Below, piece by piece: positions 1 through 5,708 of a stretch of DNA of 8,693 nucleotides. Location of the stretch: NCBI GenBank assembly GCA_013698305.1, contig JACCVC010000252.1, positions 1 to 8,693 of the forward strand, in the 5' to 3' direction. The notes below the pieces were generated by a model. It searched no databases. It was not told the DNA's origin and saw nothing but the letters and a program-made list of their open reading frames with translations. This stretch comes from Chloroflexia bacterium (GTDB taxonomy: Bacteria > Chloroflexota > Chloroflexia > Thermomicrobiales > UBA6265). Position 1 is the stretch's first letter. Each line of letters begins with the position of its first letter. The translations under genes and the position numbers were made by a program.

Positions 1-1
1 T

Positions 2-172
2 CCATCGCCTCTCGAACGCGAAATGGTCGTCGACAAGCCAGCGGAGAATGGCTCGCATCGGTCATGGATGACGGCGATGCGTCGCTGGACCGGAGCAGGA
101 CTCATCCTCCTCGGCGAGCGCATTTGCCAGTACTCAGTGCGTGAGCCAGCTGACACAGGCGTGGCTTCCTGA
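2..172 (+). CDS. 3' end of a small hypothetical protein, related to its downstream neighbour (5' end outside window)
   Basis: An open frame enters from the left edge and ends at a TGA at 170-172, giving the last 56 residues of a protein I cannot name. The visible part is charged, then has a Trp/Arg-rich turn (RSW, then MRRW at residues 26-29) and a short hydrophobic stretch ending in LILLGERI (residues 34-41), followed by a polar tail of about 15 residues. The C-terminal motif aligns without gaps to residues 46-60 of the next gene: both show R, then G at the fifth position, then LI, two aliphatic residues, G, an acidic residue and RI. This cross-similarity is the main reason to accept such a short frame. 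An in-frame ATG at 23 and another at 68 lack a ribosome binding site, so the start is probably upstream of the window. The family reminds me of short hypothetical proteins in Chloroflexota and Actinobacteria with a basic N-terminal half and an LxxLGxxLxxxGxxL-like helix. No function is inferred. Confidence 0.5.
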   Translation, partial: PSPLEREMVVDKPAENGSHRSWMTAMRRWTGAGLILLGERICQYSVREPADTGVAS

Positions 173-174
173 AT

Positions 175-200
175 GGAACGTATAGGCTCAGACAGCGTAT
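175..200 (+). promoter_or_regulatory. Possible ECF-sigma-like promoter for the small gene at 235
   Basis: GGAAC at 175-179 and CGTAT at 196-200 are separated by 16 nt, the arrangement typical of extracytoplasmic-function sigma factor promoters (GGAAC -35, CGT-type -10). The -10 candidate runs into the inverted repeat at 198-215. No convincing sigma-70 pair was found: a CTGACA at 150-155 has no -10 at normal spacing. This is a motif match only, and five-base motifs arise often by chance. Confidence 0.2.
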
Positions 201-215
201 CGACCACGGTCGATA
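198..215. promoter_or_regulatory. Perfect 8-bp inverted repeat, operator-like
   Basis: TATCGACC-AC-GGTCGATA is a perfect 8-bp inverted repeat with a 2-nt centre. It sits in the intergenic space between two small plus-strand genes, immediately before the AAAGGA ribosome binding site of the second (219-224) and 19 bp ahead of its ATG at 235. The size and symmetry fit a site for a dimeric helix-turn-helix repressor. No regulator gene is in the window to pair it with. Folding as an RNA hairpin is unlikely because the loop would be only 2 nt. Confidence 0.45.
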
Positions 216-234
216 TCGAAAGGAATGACTCACC

Positions 235-507
235 ATGCATCCGCAACACGAGCTCGATCACATCAATTCCGTCTTCCATCAGAACTATCGTGATGCGCAC
301 CTGGTTTTTCAGCCTAGCGCCGCACGCAGGGCGCGGCGACAGCGCGTCGCCGCCATAGGCAACAATATGCGCACCGGGATCGGAACGATGTTGATCGTGG
401 TTGGCGACAGGATCCGCCCGCAAGCCATCTCCGAGCCTGAGAGCGCAACGGGTTCGGACGCTGAAACGTCCGGAGCTTTTGCAGCTTACATCCTGCCGGA
501 CGCTTGA
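235..507 (+). CDS. Small hypothetical basic protein with a C-terminal LIVVGDRI hydrophobic motif
   Basis: This is a 90-residue protein I do not recognise by name. The ATG at 235 has an AAAGGA ribosome binding site at 219-224, 10 nt upstream, which supports this start. The first 25 residues are His/Asn-rich and probably helical (HELDHINSVFHQNYRDAHLVF). Then comes a very basic patch at 31-37 (RRARRQR), a short hydrophobic stretch at 46-60 (RTGIGTMLIVVGDRI), and a low-complexity acidic, Ser/Ala-rich tail. The hydrophobic stretch is too short for a confident transmembrane helix but could be amphipathic. The layout resembles short hypothetical proteins in Chloroflexota and Actinobacteria (N-terminal His/Arg helix, Arg cluster, LxxLGxxLxxxGxxL-like helix). 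Its motif is shared with the gene ending at 172, so the two look like tandem diverged paralogues. It converges on the carbonic anhydrase gene. An overlapping frame at 511-1170 is a shadow of that gene. Confidence 0.55.
   Translation: MHPQHELDHINSVFHQNYRDAHLVFQPSAARRARRQRVAAIGNNMRTGIGTMLIVVGDRIRPQAISEPESATGSDAETSGAFAAYILPDA
453..502. terminator. Inverted-repeat cluster, possible bidirectional terminator between convergent genes
   Basis: CGGACG (455-460), CTGAAA loop, CGTCCG (467-472) forms a 6-bp hairpin, extendable to 8 bp with one G-T pair and one T-A pair. On the plus strand it is followed by GAGCTTTTGC, a weak T-run. A third copy, CCGGACG at 496-502, can pair instead with CGTCCGG at 467-473, enclosing a small AGCT/AGCT stem. 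So two alternative hairpins share one arm. The cluster overlaps the last codons of the small plus-strand gene and lies 54 bp past the carbonic anhydrase stop codon in its direction of transcription. Lack of a proper T-tract keeps confidence low. Confidence 0.3.
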
Positions 508-555
508 TGAATGGGCCAATCGTCCGAAGCCAGGAGGCGAGCGGAGCGGCGACAT

Positions 556-1179
556 TTATTGGAGCAGGTTCACCATTCCCGTATCCATGTCATAGATCGC
601 GCCGACGACCATGACCCGCCCGGTTGCCTGCGCCTCGTTGATGATCGGGGAGATCGTGCGCAGGCGGCGAACCTGCCGGCGGACGTTCTCCTCGGTAGCC
701 GCCACGAGCAGGTCCGCCGGGTTCGATGCCCGTGCGTTCAGGACCGATGGCTCAATGGCGTCGATCAGCACGAACATCCGTCCCGGCAGGTCCTCCTTCT
801 GCTCCACGACGCGGATTGCCGCCGTCACGGCGCCGCAGTGCGTGTGCCCCAGCACCATCAGCAGCGGCACATTGAGAAACTTGACGCAATACTCCATGCT
901 CGCCAGGCCGTAGTCACTGAGGAAGTTTCCGGCCAGGCGCACCATGAAGAGGTCACCCGGTCCCCGGTCGAAGATCAATTCGGCGCCAACCCGGGCGTCG
1001 CCACACGCCAGGATCGCCGCGACCGGCGCGTGCTCCGCGGTGTTGGCGGTCTCGCGCGCGGAGTAGTTCCGGGGGCCAATGCTCTCATCGACATAACGGC
1101 AATTGCCATCCATCAGCATGCCCAGGGCGTCGTTCGGGGTGATGGTGGCTGCTCCGGCCTGGTTGGATGATTGACTCAT
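556..1179 (-). CDS. Beta-class carbonic anhydrase
   Basis: This protein (207 aa) should interconvert CO2 and bicarbonate in the cytoplasm using one zinc per active site. The beta-class pattern is complete: CGDAR at residues 59-63 supplies the zinc ligand Cys59 and the Asp61-Arg63 dyad, and GHTHCGAV at 111-118 supplies His112 and Cys115. Between them are the family-typical PGDLF (74-78) and AGN (83-85) segments. The length fits the family (about 200-230 aa). One variation is Ala62 in place of the serine usual in the CxDSR motif; catalytic residues are unaffected. There is no signal peptide. The ATG at 1179 has AGAGGA a few bases upstream on the minus strand, a good ribosome binding site. The gene is 93 bp past the end of the preceding block, a gap with neither a clear terminator nor a clear promoter, so it may be co-transcribed or separate. 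It converges on the small plus-strand gene. Confidence 0.93.
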   Translation of the reverse strand: MSQSSNQAGAATITPNDALGMLMDGNCRYVDESIGPRNYSARETANTAEHAPVAAILACGDARVGAELIFDRGPGDLFMVRLAGNFLSDYGLASMEYCVKFLNVPLLMVLGHTHCGAVTAAIRVVEQKEDLPGRMFVLIDAIEPSVLNARASNPADLLVAATEENVRRQVRRLRTISPIINEAQATGRVMVVGAIYDMDTGMVNLLQ

Positions 1180-1272
1180 GGCGTCCTCTTGATTGAACGT
1201 CGGCGCGTGACTGGACCTCTGGACATGGCGGAGGACGTGATGCTATGGGGTTGCTAACGCGAACGGCAGACG

Positions 1273-1794
1273 TCAGCGCTCCTGCGTCACCTGGTTCTTG
1301 AGCTCGTGGATGGCTTCGAGGGTGTCGTCGGCGGCTTCCTGGATGACGGCGGTGCCGCGATGGACGGCATCCTCAACGAGCTGGACCTGCTGCATGATGA
1401 AGACGTCGATCTCGCCCTGGGTGCGCTGCTGCTCTTCCTCGGCGCGGCGGAGAATCTCCTCGCCCCGGCGCTTTGTCTCGGCCATCAGGGCGCTTTCGGA
1501 CACTAGCCGGTCCGCCTCCTGATTAGCCTGGTCCAGGATGTCGGCAGCGTCGTCCTGCGCCTCGGCGATGATCCGCTCGCGCTCCTTGATCACGCGCTGG
1601 GCCTGCTTGATCTCGTTTGGCACCGCCACCCGCAATTGGTCGACCAGCGCCAGGAACTCCTCTTCCTCGACCATGACCCGGGTGCTGAACGGGACGCGCT
1701 TGCCGAGGCTGACCAACTCCTCCAGCCGATCGACGAGGTAGAGCATGTCCGTGGCGCCGTTCTGGCTGGTCGTGCGGCTGATGCGGTCATCCAT
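1273..1794 (-). CDS. DivIVA/SepIVA-like coiled-coil protein
   Basis: The product is a charged, largely helical protein (173 aa from this ATG). After about 16 poorly conserved residues comes MLYLVDRLEELVSLGKRVPF, then a Val/Glu-rich strand region and ALVDQLRVAVPNEIKQAQRV. This matches, from memory, the order of elements at the start of mycobacterial SepIVA (MYRVFEALDEL, RGVP, LIDDIKDAIPGELDDAQ). The rest is a heptad-like coiled coil rich in Glu, Ala, Arg and Gln. It has no membrane segment. Automatic annotation often calls such proteins 'ATPase' or ATP synthase subunit b-like because of the coiled coil; there is no Walker motif here. The position directly after coaD matches my memory of Actinobacteria, where a similar protein follows coaD. 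A role in septum or envelope organisation is inferred. No start has a ribosome binding site: candidates are TTG 1809, ATG 1794 and ATG 1746, and the last fits the conserved core best. Confidence 0.7.
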   Translation of the reverse strand: MDDRISRTTSQNGATDMLYLVDRLEELVSLGKRVPFSTRVMVEEEEFLALVDQLRVAVPNEIKQAQRVIKERERIIAEAQDDAADILDQANQEADRLVSESALMAETKRRGEEILRRAEEEQQRTQGEIDVFIMQQVQLVEDAVHRGTAVIQEAADDTLEAIHELKNQVTQER

Positions 1795-1845
1795 GGATGC
1801 GGGGTCCAATCTGTGTAACTTTGGTGAAGCGGGCGGCGAATCGAG

Positions 1846-2376
1846 TCAGGCCATGCCGTGCGCAGGGAGGACATGTCTGACCCTGGCGACCTGCTCGTGA
1901 ACGGCGCCGACGATGTTCGGCGGCACCAGGCCCTCGATCGATCCGCCGAGCGATGCCACCTCACGAATGAAGCTGGAGCTGATGAACGAGTGCTTCGATG
2001 ATGTCATCAGGCAGACCACCTCGATGTCGGGCGCGAGATGGTCGTTCATGTGTGCGTATTTGAACTCGTACTCGAAATCGGAGACGGCGCGCAACCCACG
2101 CACGATGGTTCCGGCGCCGATGGCGCGCGCATGCTCGACGGCGAGACCGGAAAAGCTCCCGACTTCGATCTTTTTCGCGTTGGCGTCACCGCAAGCGGCG
2201 AACGCATCGCGAGCCAGTTGGATGCGCTCCTCTGGATCGAACAGCGCGTTGGCCTTGGTCGAGCCGCTGTAAATCGACACAACCAGTCCATCGAACAGCT
2301 TGGCGGCGCGCAAGGCGACGTCAAGGTGCCCGTTCGTGATCGGGTCGAAACTGCCCGGATACACCGCCAGCATCAT
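1846..2376 (-). CDS. coaD: Phosphopantetheine adenylyltransferase
   Basis: CoaD transfers AMP from ATP to 4'-phosphopantetheine, giving dephospho-CoA, the penultimate step of coenzyme A synthesis in the cytoplasm. Diagnostic motifs are all present: YPGSFDPITNGHLD at residues 6-19 with the nucleotidyltransferase TxGH signature (14-17), RGLRAVSDFEYE at 93-104, AHMN (108-111), and the ATP-binding ISSSFIREV at 132-140. At 176 aa it is slightly longer than the common 160-165 aa, the extra residues being a C-terminal tail that ends in LPAHGMA. The start is one of two adjacent ATG codons (2376 or 2373). The stop codon of rsmD lies 9 nt upstream, and the GGAGGGG stretch that can serve as ribosome binding site is inside the end of rsmD, so translation is probably coupled. 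The rsmD-coaD pairing is common in bacteria and supports the call. Confidence 0.97.
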   Translation of the reverse strand: MMLAVYPGSFDPITNGHLDVALRAAKLFDGLVVSIYSGSTKANALFDPEERIQLARDAFAACGDANAKKIEVGSFSGLAVEHARAIGAGTIVRGLRAVSDFEYEFKYAHMNDHLAPDIEVVCLMTSSKHSFISSSFIREVASLGGSIEGLVPPNIVGAVHEQVARVRHVLPAHGMA

Positions 2377-2385
2377 GTGTGGTAC

Positions 2386-2967
2386 CTACCCCTCCCCGGA
2401 CGGCGCCTCTGGTTCCCGCTCCTCACCCACTTCATAGATGGAGAAGCAGCTGTCGCCATGACAGCGGTGTTTCAGGCACTCCAGACGGCCCAACTCGTCT
2501 GGAATCTCCAGACGAGGCCAGTGCCCGATGACGACAATTGTGCCTGATTGTACCAATTGGCTGTCGCCAACGGCCCGCAACGTCTGGAGAATGTCGGGAT
2601 CGGCGTAGGGAGGATCGAGAATGACGAAGTCGTAGGTGTCGCGGCGGGGTGCGAGGAACGCCTTGACCGAGGTTGTGTGGACGCGGCTGCGGTCGGCGAA
2701 CCCGGTGGATTCGAGATTCGCGCGGATCACCCTGGCCTGGTCCCGACCCTGTTCGACGAAATCCGCCCATGTTCCACCCCGTGACAATGCCTCAATGCCG
2801 ATGCTGCCGGTGCCGGCGTACAGGTCGAGGATTCGGTCCGGCTCAACGCCAAGGGAGAGCAGCGCGTTGAACAACGCGCCCTTGATCTTGTCGGCCATCG
2901 GGCGGGTGGCGTTGGAGGGGGGGCCCTTGAGACGCCTGCCTCGGGCGCTGCCGGAGATGACACGCAT
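2386..2967 (-). CDS. rsmD: 16S rRNA (guanine(966)-N(2))-methyltransferase
   Basis: RsmD methylates the exocyclic N2 of G966 (E. coli numbering) in 16S rRNA on the assembling small subunit, using S-adenosylmethionine. The 193-aa sequence has the family's N-terminal signature RVISGSARGRRL (2-13), the RP.ADKIKGALFN segment (22-34), the SAM-binding motif LDLYAGTGSIGIEALSRG (47-64), an acidic strand end at Glu72, and the catalytic DPPY at 118-121. The length is normal for the family. RP is followed by MAD where many members have T(S/D); this looks like ordinary variation. The ATG shares its A with the recG TGA stop (TGATG), and an AAGGA ribosome binding site lies inside the end of recG, so the two genes are translationally coupled. 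It continues into coaD 9 nt downstream. The C-terminal tail is Glu/Pro/Gly-rich. Confidence 0.96.
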   Translation of the reverse strand: MRVISGSARGRRLKGPPSNATRPMADKIKGALFNALLSLGVEPDRILDLYAGTGSIGIEALSRGGTWADFVEQGRDQARVIRANLESTGFADRSRVHTTSVKAFLAPRRDTYDFVILDPPYADPDILQTLRAVGDSQLVQSGTIVVIGHWPRLEIPDELGRLECLKHRCHGDSCFSIYEVGEEREPEAPSGEG

Positions 2968-5474
2968 CAGGACTTTCCTTCGTCGGGAGTGACTGACCCC
3001 GACCAGAATTGCCGGAACCGGGGATAGAGATTGGGGAATTGCTGATAGGTGATGTCGCTGTGGGCGTCGAGCACTGCCTCGGCGGTATCACGGGCGATGG
3101 CCAGGAGACGCGAGTCGAAGCCATTGGCGAGGAATCCGAGGTCGGGCATGCCGCTCTGGCGCGTGCCGCCGATGAAGTCGCCGGGACCGCGCAGTTCCAG
3201 ATCAGTTTCGGCCAGCTTGAATCCGTCGTCGGTGGCGACCATCGTGTCGAGCCGGATTTCGCCCTCCGGCGAGACCTCGTCGGCCAGCAGGAGGCAGTAG
3301 CTCTGGTCCCCGGCGCGACCGACCCGGCCCCGGAACTGATGCAGCTGGCTGAGGCCAAACTGGTCCGCGCCCTCGATCATCATTACCGTCGCGTTGGGGA
3401 TGTCGATGCCGACCTCGATCACCGACGTCGATACCAGGATGTCGAACTGCCGCTCCCGGAAGGCGGTCATCACCTCATCCTTCTTCCTCGACGCCATGCG
3501 ACCATGCAGCACGTCGACGCGAAGCTCGGGAAAGACATCCGACTGCAACCGCTCGGCTTCTTCGACCGCCGCCTTGGCCTCGGAGGTGTCGGTCGCCTCG
3601 ACCAGGGGACAAATCACGAACACCTGATGCCCCGCCGCGACCTGTTCCCGGACTCGCTGGTAGGCCCGATTGCGGTCCCGCCCGACAAATCGTTGCGTCT
3701 CGATGGGGATACGTCCCGGCGGGCGCTCATCGATCACCGAGACGTCCATGTCGCCATAGAGCACCAGGTTGAGCGTGCGCGGAATCGGCGTCGCGGTCAT
3801 GGAGAGCAGGTGAGGGACCACGCCATGCGCCTTGGTGACGAGCTGGCTGCGCTGCCGGACGCCGAAGCGGTGCTGCTCATCGATGATGACGAGGCCCAGT
3901 CGGCTGAACTCGACATCATCCTGGATCAGGGCGTGGGTGCCGACGAGGAGGTTGATCTCACCTTCGGCCAATGCGGTGAGCATCCCGCGTCTTGCCTTGG
4001 CCCGCGTGGAACCGGTGAGCAGCGTCACCTTGGGACGTTGGTCGTCGGGCACTGACTGGTATTGCTCAGTCAGGTTGCGAAAATGCTGCTCGGCGAGAAT
4101 CTCGGTCGGAGCCATGACCGCCGCCTGATGTCCACTCGCCATCGCCATCAGCGCCACCGCCGCCGCGACGACCGTCTTGCCGGACCCGACATCTCCTTGT
4201 AGCAAGCGAGTCATCGCGTGAGGTTGGGCGACATCGCTCAGGATGCCGTCGAGCGCTCGTTGCTGCGCTCCGGTGAGCGTAAATGGGAGACTGGAGAGAA
4301 ACGTGTCCAGCCGTTCCCGATCGATGCCGAACGGAATGCCGGGTATCGCGGAGACATCCTGGCGGCGCTTGACCAGCCCAAGCTGGAGCAAGATCAGGTT
4401 TTCCAGCGTCATGCGTCGATGAGCGGCGGTGGCCGCGCTCATTTCGGGCGGATAGTGCAGATATTCGTAGGCATCCTCCAGCTTCGGCATCCGGGTCCAG
4501 ACCTCGGGGTCCATGAAGGTCCGGATGTCCGCCAGCCAGTCGACCAGGTTGGGGCGGGTGCTGTCCAGCGCCTGCCGGGTAAATCGTCGCAAGTTTTTTT
4601 GATACAGCCCCTTGGTGAGCGGATAGACCGGGACGAGGTGATCGGTGGTCACATTCGGGCCTCCGATCTTGTCCCACTCGGGCGACACCATCTGGAGCTT
4701 GCCGTACTGGCGCTCTACGGTGCCCGCGGCGTAGATCTCCTCGCCATCCCGGAGGTTGCGCGCAATATAAGGATTGAAGAAGGTCAGGTGCATCACGCCG
4801 GTGCCATCGTCGAGCTGCATGTTGACGCGAGTTGGTCCGCGGCCTGAGCGATGCTCACGAATATCGCTCACCCGACCGCGAATCAGCACGTGACCGGCGT
4901 AGTCGAGGTGGGTGCCGATCTGGATCGGGTTGCGGTAGTCGACGTAGCGGCGCGGCGCGAGGTTGAGCAGGTCGATGATGCTGGTAATCCCGAGCTTCTC
5001 CAGCAGCGGCGTCTGCTTGGGGCCGACACCGTTGAGCTCGGTGATCGCGGCATCGACCGGCAGGCGTTTGGGCCTGGTCGTTGATTCCTTCGGTTTGGGC
5101 TTTTGACGACCGGCGCGGCGCTCGCCCGCAACTGCGTTGAGCACGCCCTTTTCGACAGAAGCATCGACCAGCCCGAGACGCGGTCGCATCGCCTTGAGGT
5201 CGTTGGCCAGCTTCTCGACGTTCTGCCTGCGCTCAGCGGCGGCGTCGGGCAACCGTTCCAGCACGGCGATGCTGTCTTCGAGCGCGGTTTGCATCTCGTT
5301 GGTGGCCGCCGCGGCCGGAATCAACTGCCGGTAGGCGTTGACCGCAGAGCGGATCTCCCGCCGGGCAGCGCCGGACGCCGCCCAGAGCAGCCGGAGCGAT
5401 TGCAAGGTTCGCTCGAACTGCTGCTCGGCGGTGGGCGTTGAGGGTGGCGACGTTGGTTGGGCGTGTCGAACCAC
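2967..5474 (-). CDS. recG: ATP-dependent DNA helicase RecG, long form
   Basis: RecG remodels stalled replication forks and branch-migrates Holliday junctions, driven by ATP. Using the GTG start at 5474 the protein is 835 aa. Order: an N-terminal helical region (about 15-115), a Lys/Pro-rich linker (124-137), the wedge domain with a helix-hairpin-like LNGVGPKQTPLLEKLGI (147-163) and OB fold (about 189-267), then two helicase lobes. Motifs seen: Walker A GDVGSGKT (427-434), APTEILAEQH (455-464), GTHALI (512-517), DEQH (532-535), MTATPIPRT (559-567), STSVIEVGIDIP (682-693), QFRGRVGRAG (713-722) and the RecG-specific hook ELRGPGDFIGGTRQSG (760-775). It is about 140 residues longer than E. coli RecG (about 690 aa), all at the N terminus; Thermotoga RecG also has an N-terminal helical extension. 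GTG 5474 is chosen because AAGGAG lies 10 nt upstream; TTG 5573 and ATG 5543 in the same frame lack one. The stop overlaps the rsmD start. Confidence 0.96.
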   Translation of the reverse strand: MVRHAQPTSPPSTPTAEQQFERTLQSLRLLWAASGAARREIRSAVNAYRQLIPAAAATNEMQTALEDSIAVLERLPDAAAERRQNVEKLANDLKAMRPRLGLVDASVEKGVLNAVAGERRAGRQKPKPKESTTRPKRLPVDAAITELNGVGPKQTPLLEKLGITSIIDLLNLAPRRYVDYRNPIQIGTHLDYAGHVLIRGRVSDIREHRSGRGPTRVNMQLDDGTGVMHLTFFNPYIARNLRDGEEIYAAGTVERQYGKLQMVSPEWDKIGGPNVTTDHLVPVYPLTKGLYQKNLRRFTRQALDSTRPNLVDWLADIRTFMDPEVWTRMPKLEDAYEYLHYPPEMSAATAAHRRMTLENLILLQLGLVKRRQDVSAIPGIPFGIDRERLDTFLSSLPFTLTGAQQRALDGILSDVAQPHAMTRLLQGDVGSGKTVVAAAVALMAMASGHQAAVMAPTEILAEQHFRNLTEQYQSVPDDQRPKVTLLTGSTRAKARRGMLTALAEGEINLLVGTHALIQDDVEFSRLGLVIIDEQHRFGVRQRSQLVTKAHGVVPHLLSMTATPIPRTLNLVLYGDMDVSVIDERPPGRIPIETQRFVGRDRNRAYQRVREQVAAGHQVFVICPLVEATDTSEAKAAVEEAERLQSDVFPELRVDVLHGRMASRKKDEVMTAFRERQFDILVSTSVIEVGIDIPNATVMMIEGADQFGLSQLHQFRGRVGRAGDQSYCLLLADEVSPEGEIRLDTMVATDDGFKLAETDLELRGPGDFIGGTRQSGMPDLGFLANGFDSRLLAIARDTAEAVLDAHSDITYQQFPNLYPRFRQFWSGSVTPDEGKS

Positions 5475-5484
5475 GCGGGAGATA

Positions 5485-5490
5485 CTCCTT
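5485..5490 (-). promoter_or_regulatory. Ribosome binding site that sets the recG start
   Basis: CTCCTT on the plus strand reads AAGGAG on the minus strand, 10 nt before the GTG at 5474. It is the best Shine-Dalgarno match upstream of recG and argues against the longer in-frame starts at 5543 and 5573. The residues those starts would add (Cys/Pro/Arg-rich) do not look conserved. Confidence 0.6.
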
Positions 5491-5627
5491 GGACTACGGG
5501 GTGGCGGGCGCACACAGGCGCAGGCTTCTAGGAATTTTGTCATATGGATTCCGTCGACCCCAATGGGAACCAATCAATGATGCATCGGCGCGGCCAGCGA
5601 CCAATATCCGCCTATCTGGGCAAGCGG

Positions 5628-5649
5628 GCGGACACCCTGCGGGGTCCGC
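5628..5649 (-). other. Strong hairpin in the degV-recG intergenic gap
   Basis: In the plus-strand reading, GCGGAC (5628-5633), one bulged A, CCC, a TGC loop, then GGG and GTCCGC (5641-5649) form a 9-bp GC-rich stem. Neither strand has a T-run after it, so it is not a standard intrinsic terminator. It lies about 60 bp past the degV stop codon and about 150 bp before the recG start, in the largest gap of the minus-strand block (234 bp). It may be an RNA processing or pausing site, a 3' stabiliser of the upstream message, or a DNA-level palindrome. No recognisable promoter or riboswitch was seen in the gap. Confidence 0.4.
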
Positions 5650-5708
5650 GACCTTACCGTTCCCAGGGCGTTGGTGTCCCAGATCTCGACTGACCATCCC
5701 GATCTGCG

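Noticed and set aside
511..1170. Plus-strand open frame (219 codons) opposite the carbonic anhydrase
   Set aside because: The complementary strand encodes a complete beta carbonic anhydrase with intact zinc ligands. The antisense product is His/Arg-rich with no recognisable motif.
1180..1272. Search for a terminator or promoter between the SepIVA-like gene and carbonic anhydrase
   Set aside because: Only a weak TAGCAT -10-like word without a matching -35 and no stem with a T-run was found, so nothing is annotated.
3009..4055. Long plus-strand open frame (348 codons) opposite recG
   Set aside because: It lies entirely antisense to conserved helicase motifs of recG. High-GC coding regions often leave an open antisense frame, and the translation shows no domain-like pattern.
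4218..4847. Other plus-strand frames opposite recG, degV and fakA
   Set aside because: All are antisense shadows of genes whose family motifs are complete; none has a ribosome binding site together with a recognisable domain.
5475..5573. Longer RecG starting at TTG 5573 (868 aa) or ATG 5543
   Set aside because: GTG 5474 has AAGGAG at good spacing, while the other starts have no ribosome binding site, and the extra residues look like translated spacer.
5640..5665. GGTAAGGTCGCGG on the minus strand, reminiscent of a T-box antiterminator core
   Set aside because: It does not match the GGTGGTACCGCG consensus, no terminator with a T-run follows, and the downstream gene is recG rather than an aminoacyl-tRNA synthetase or amino-acid gene.
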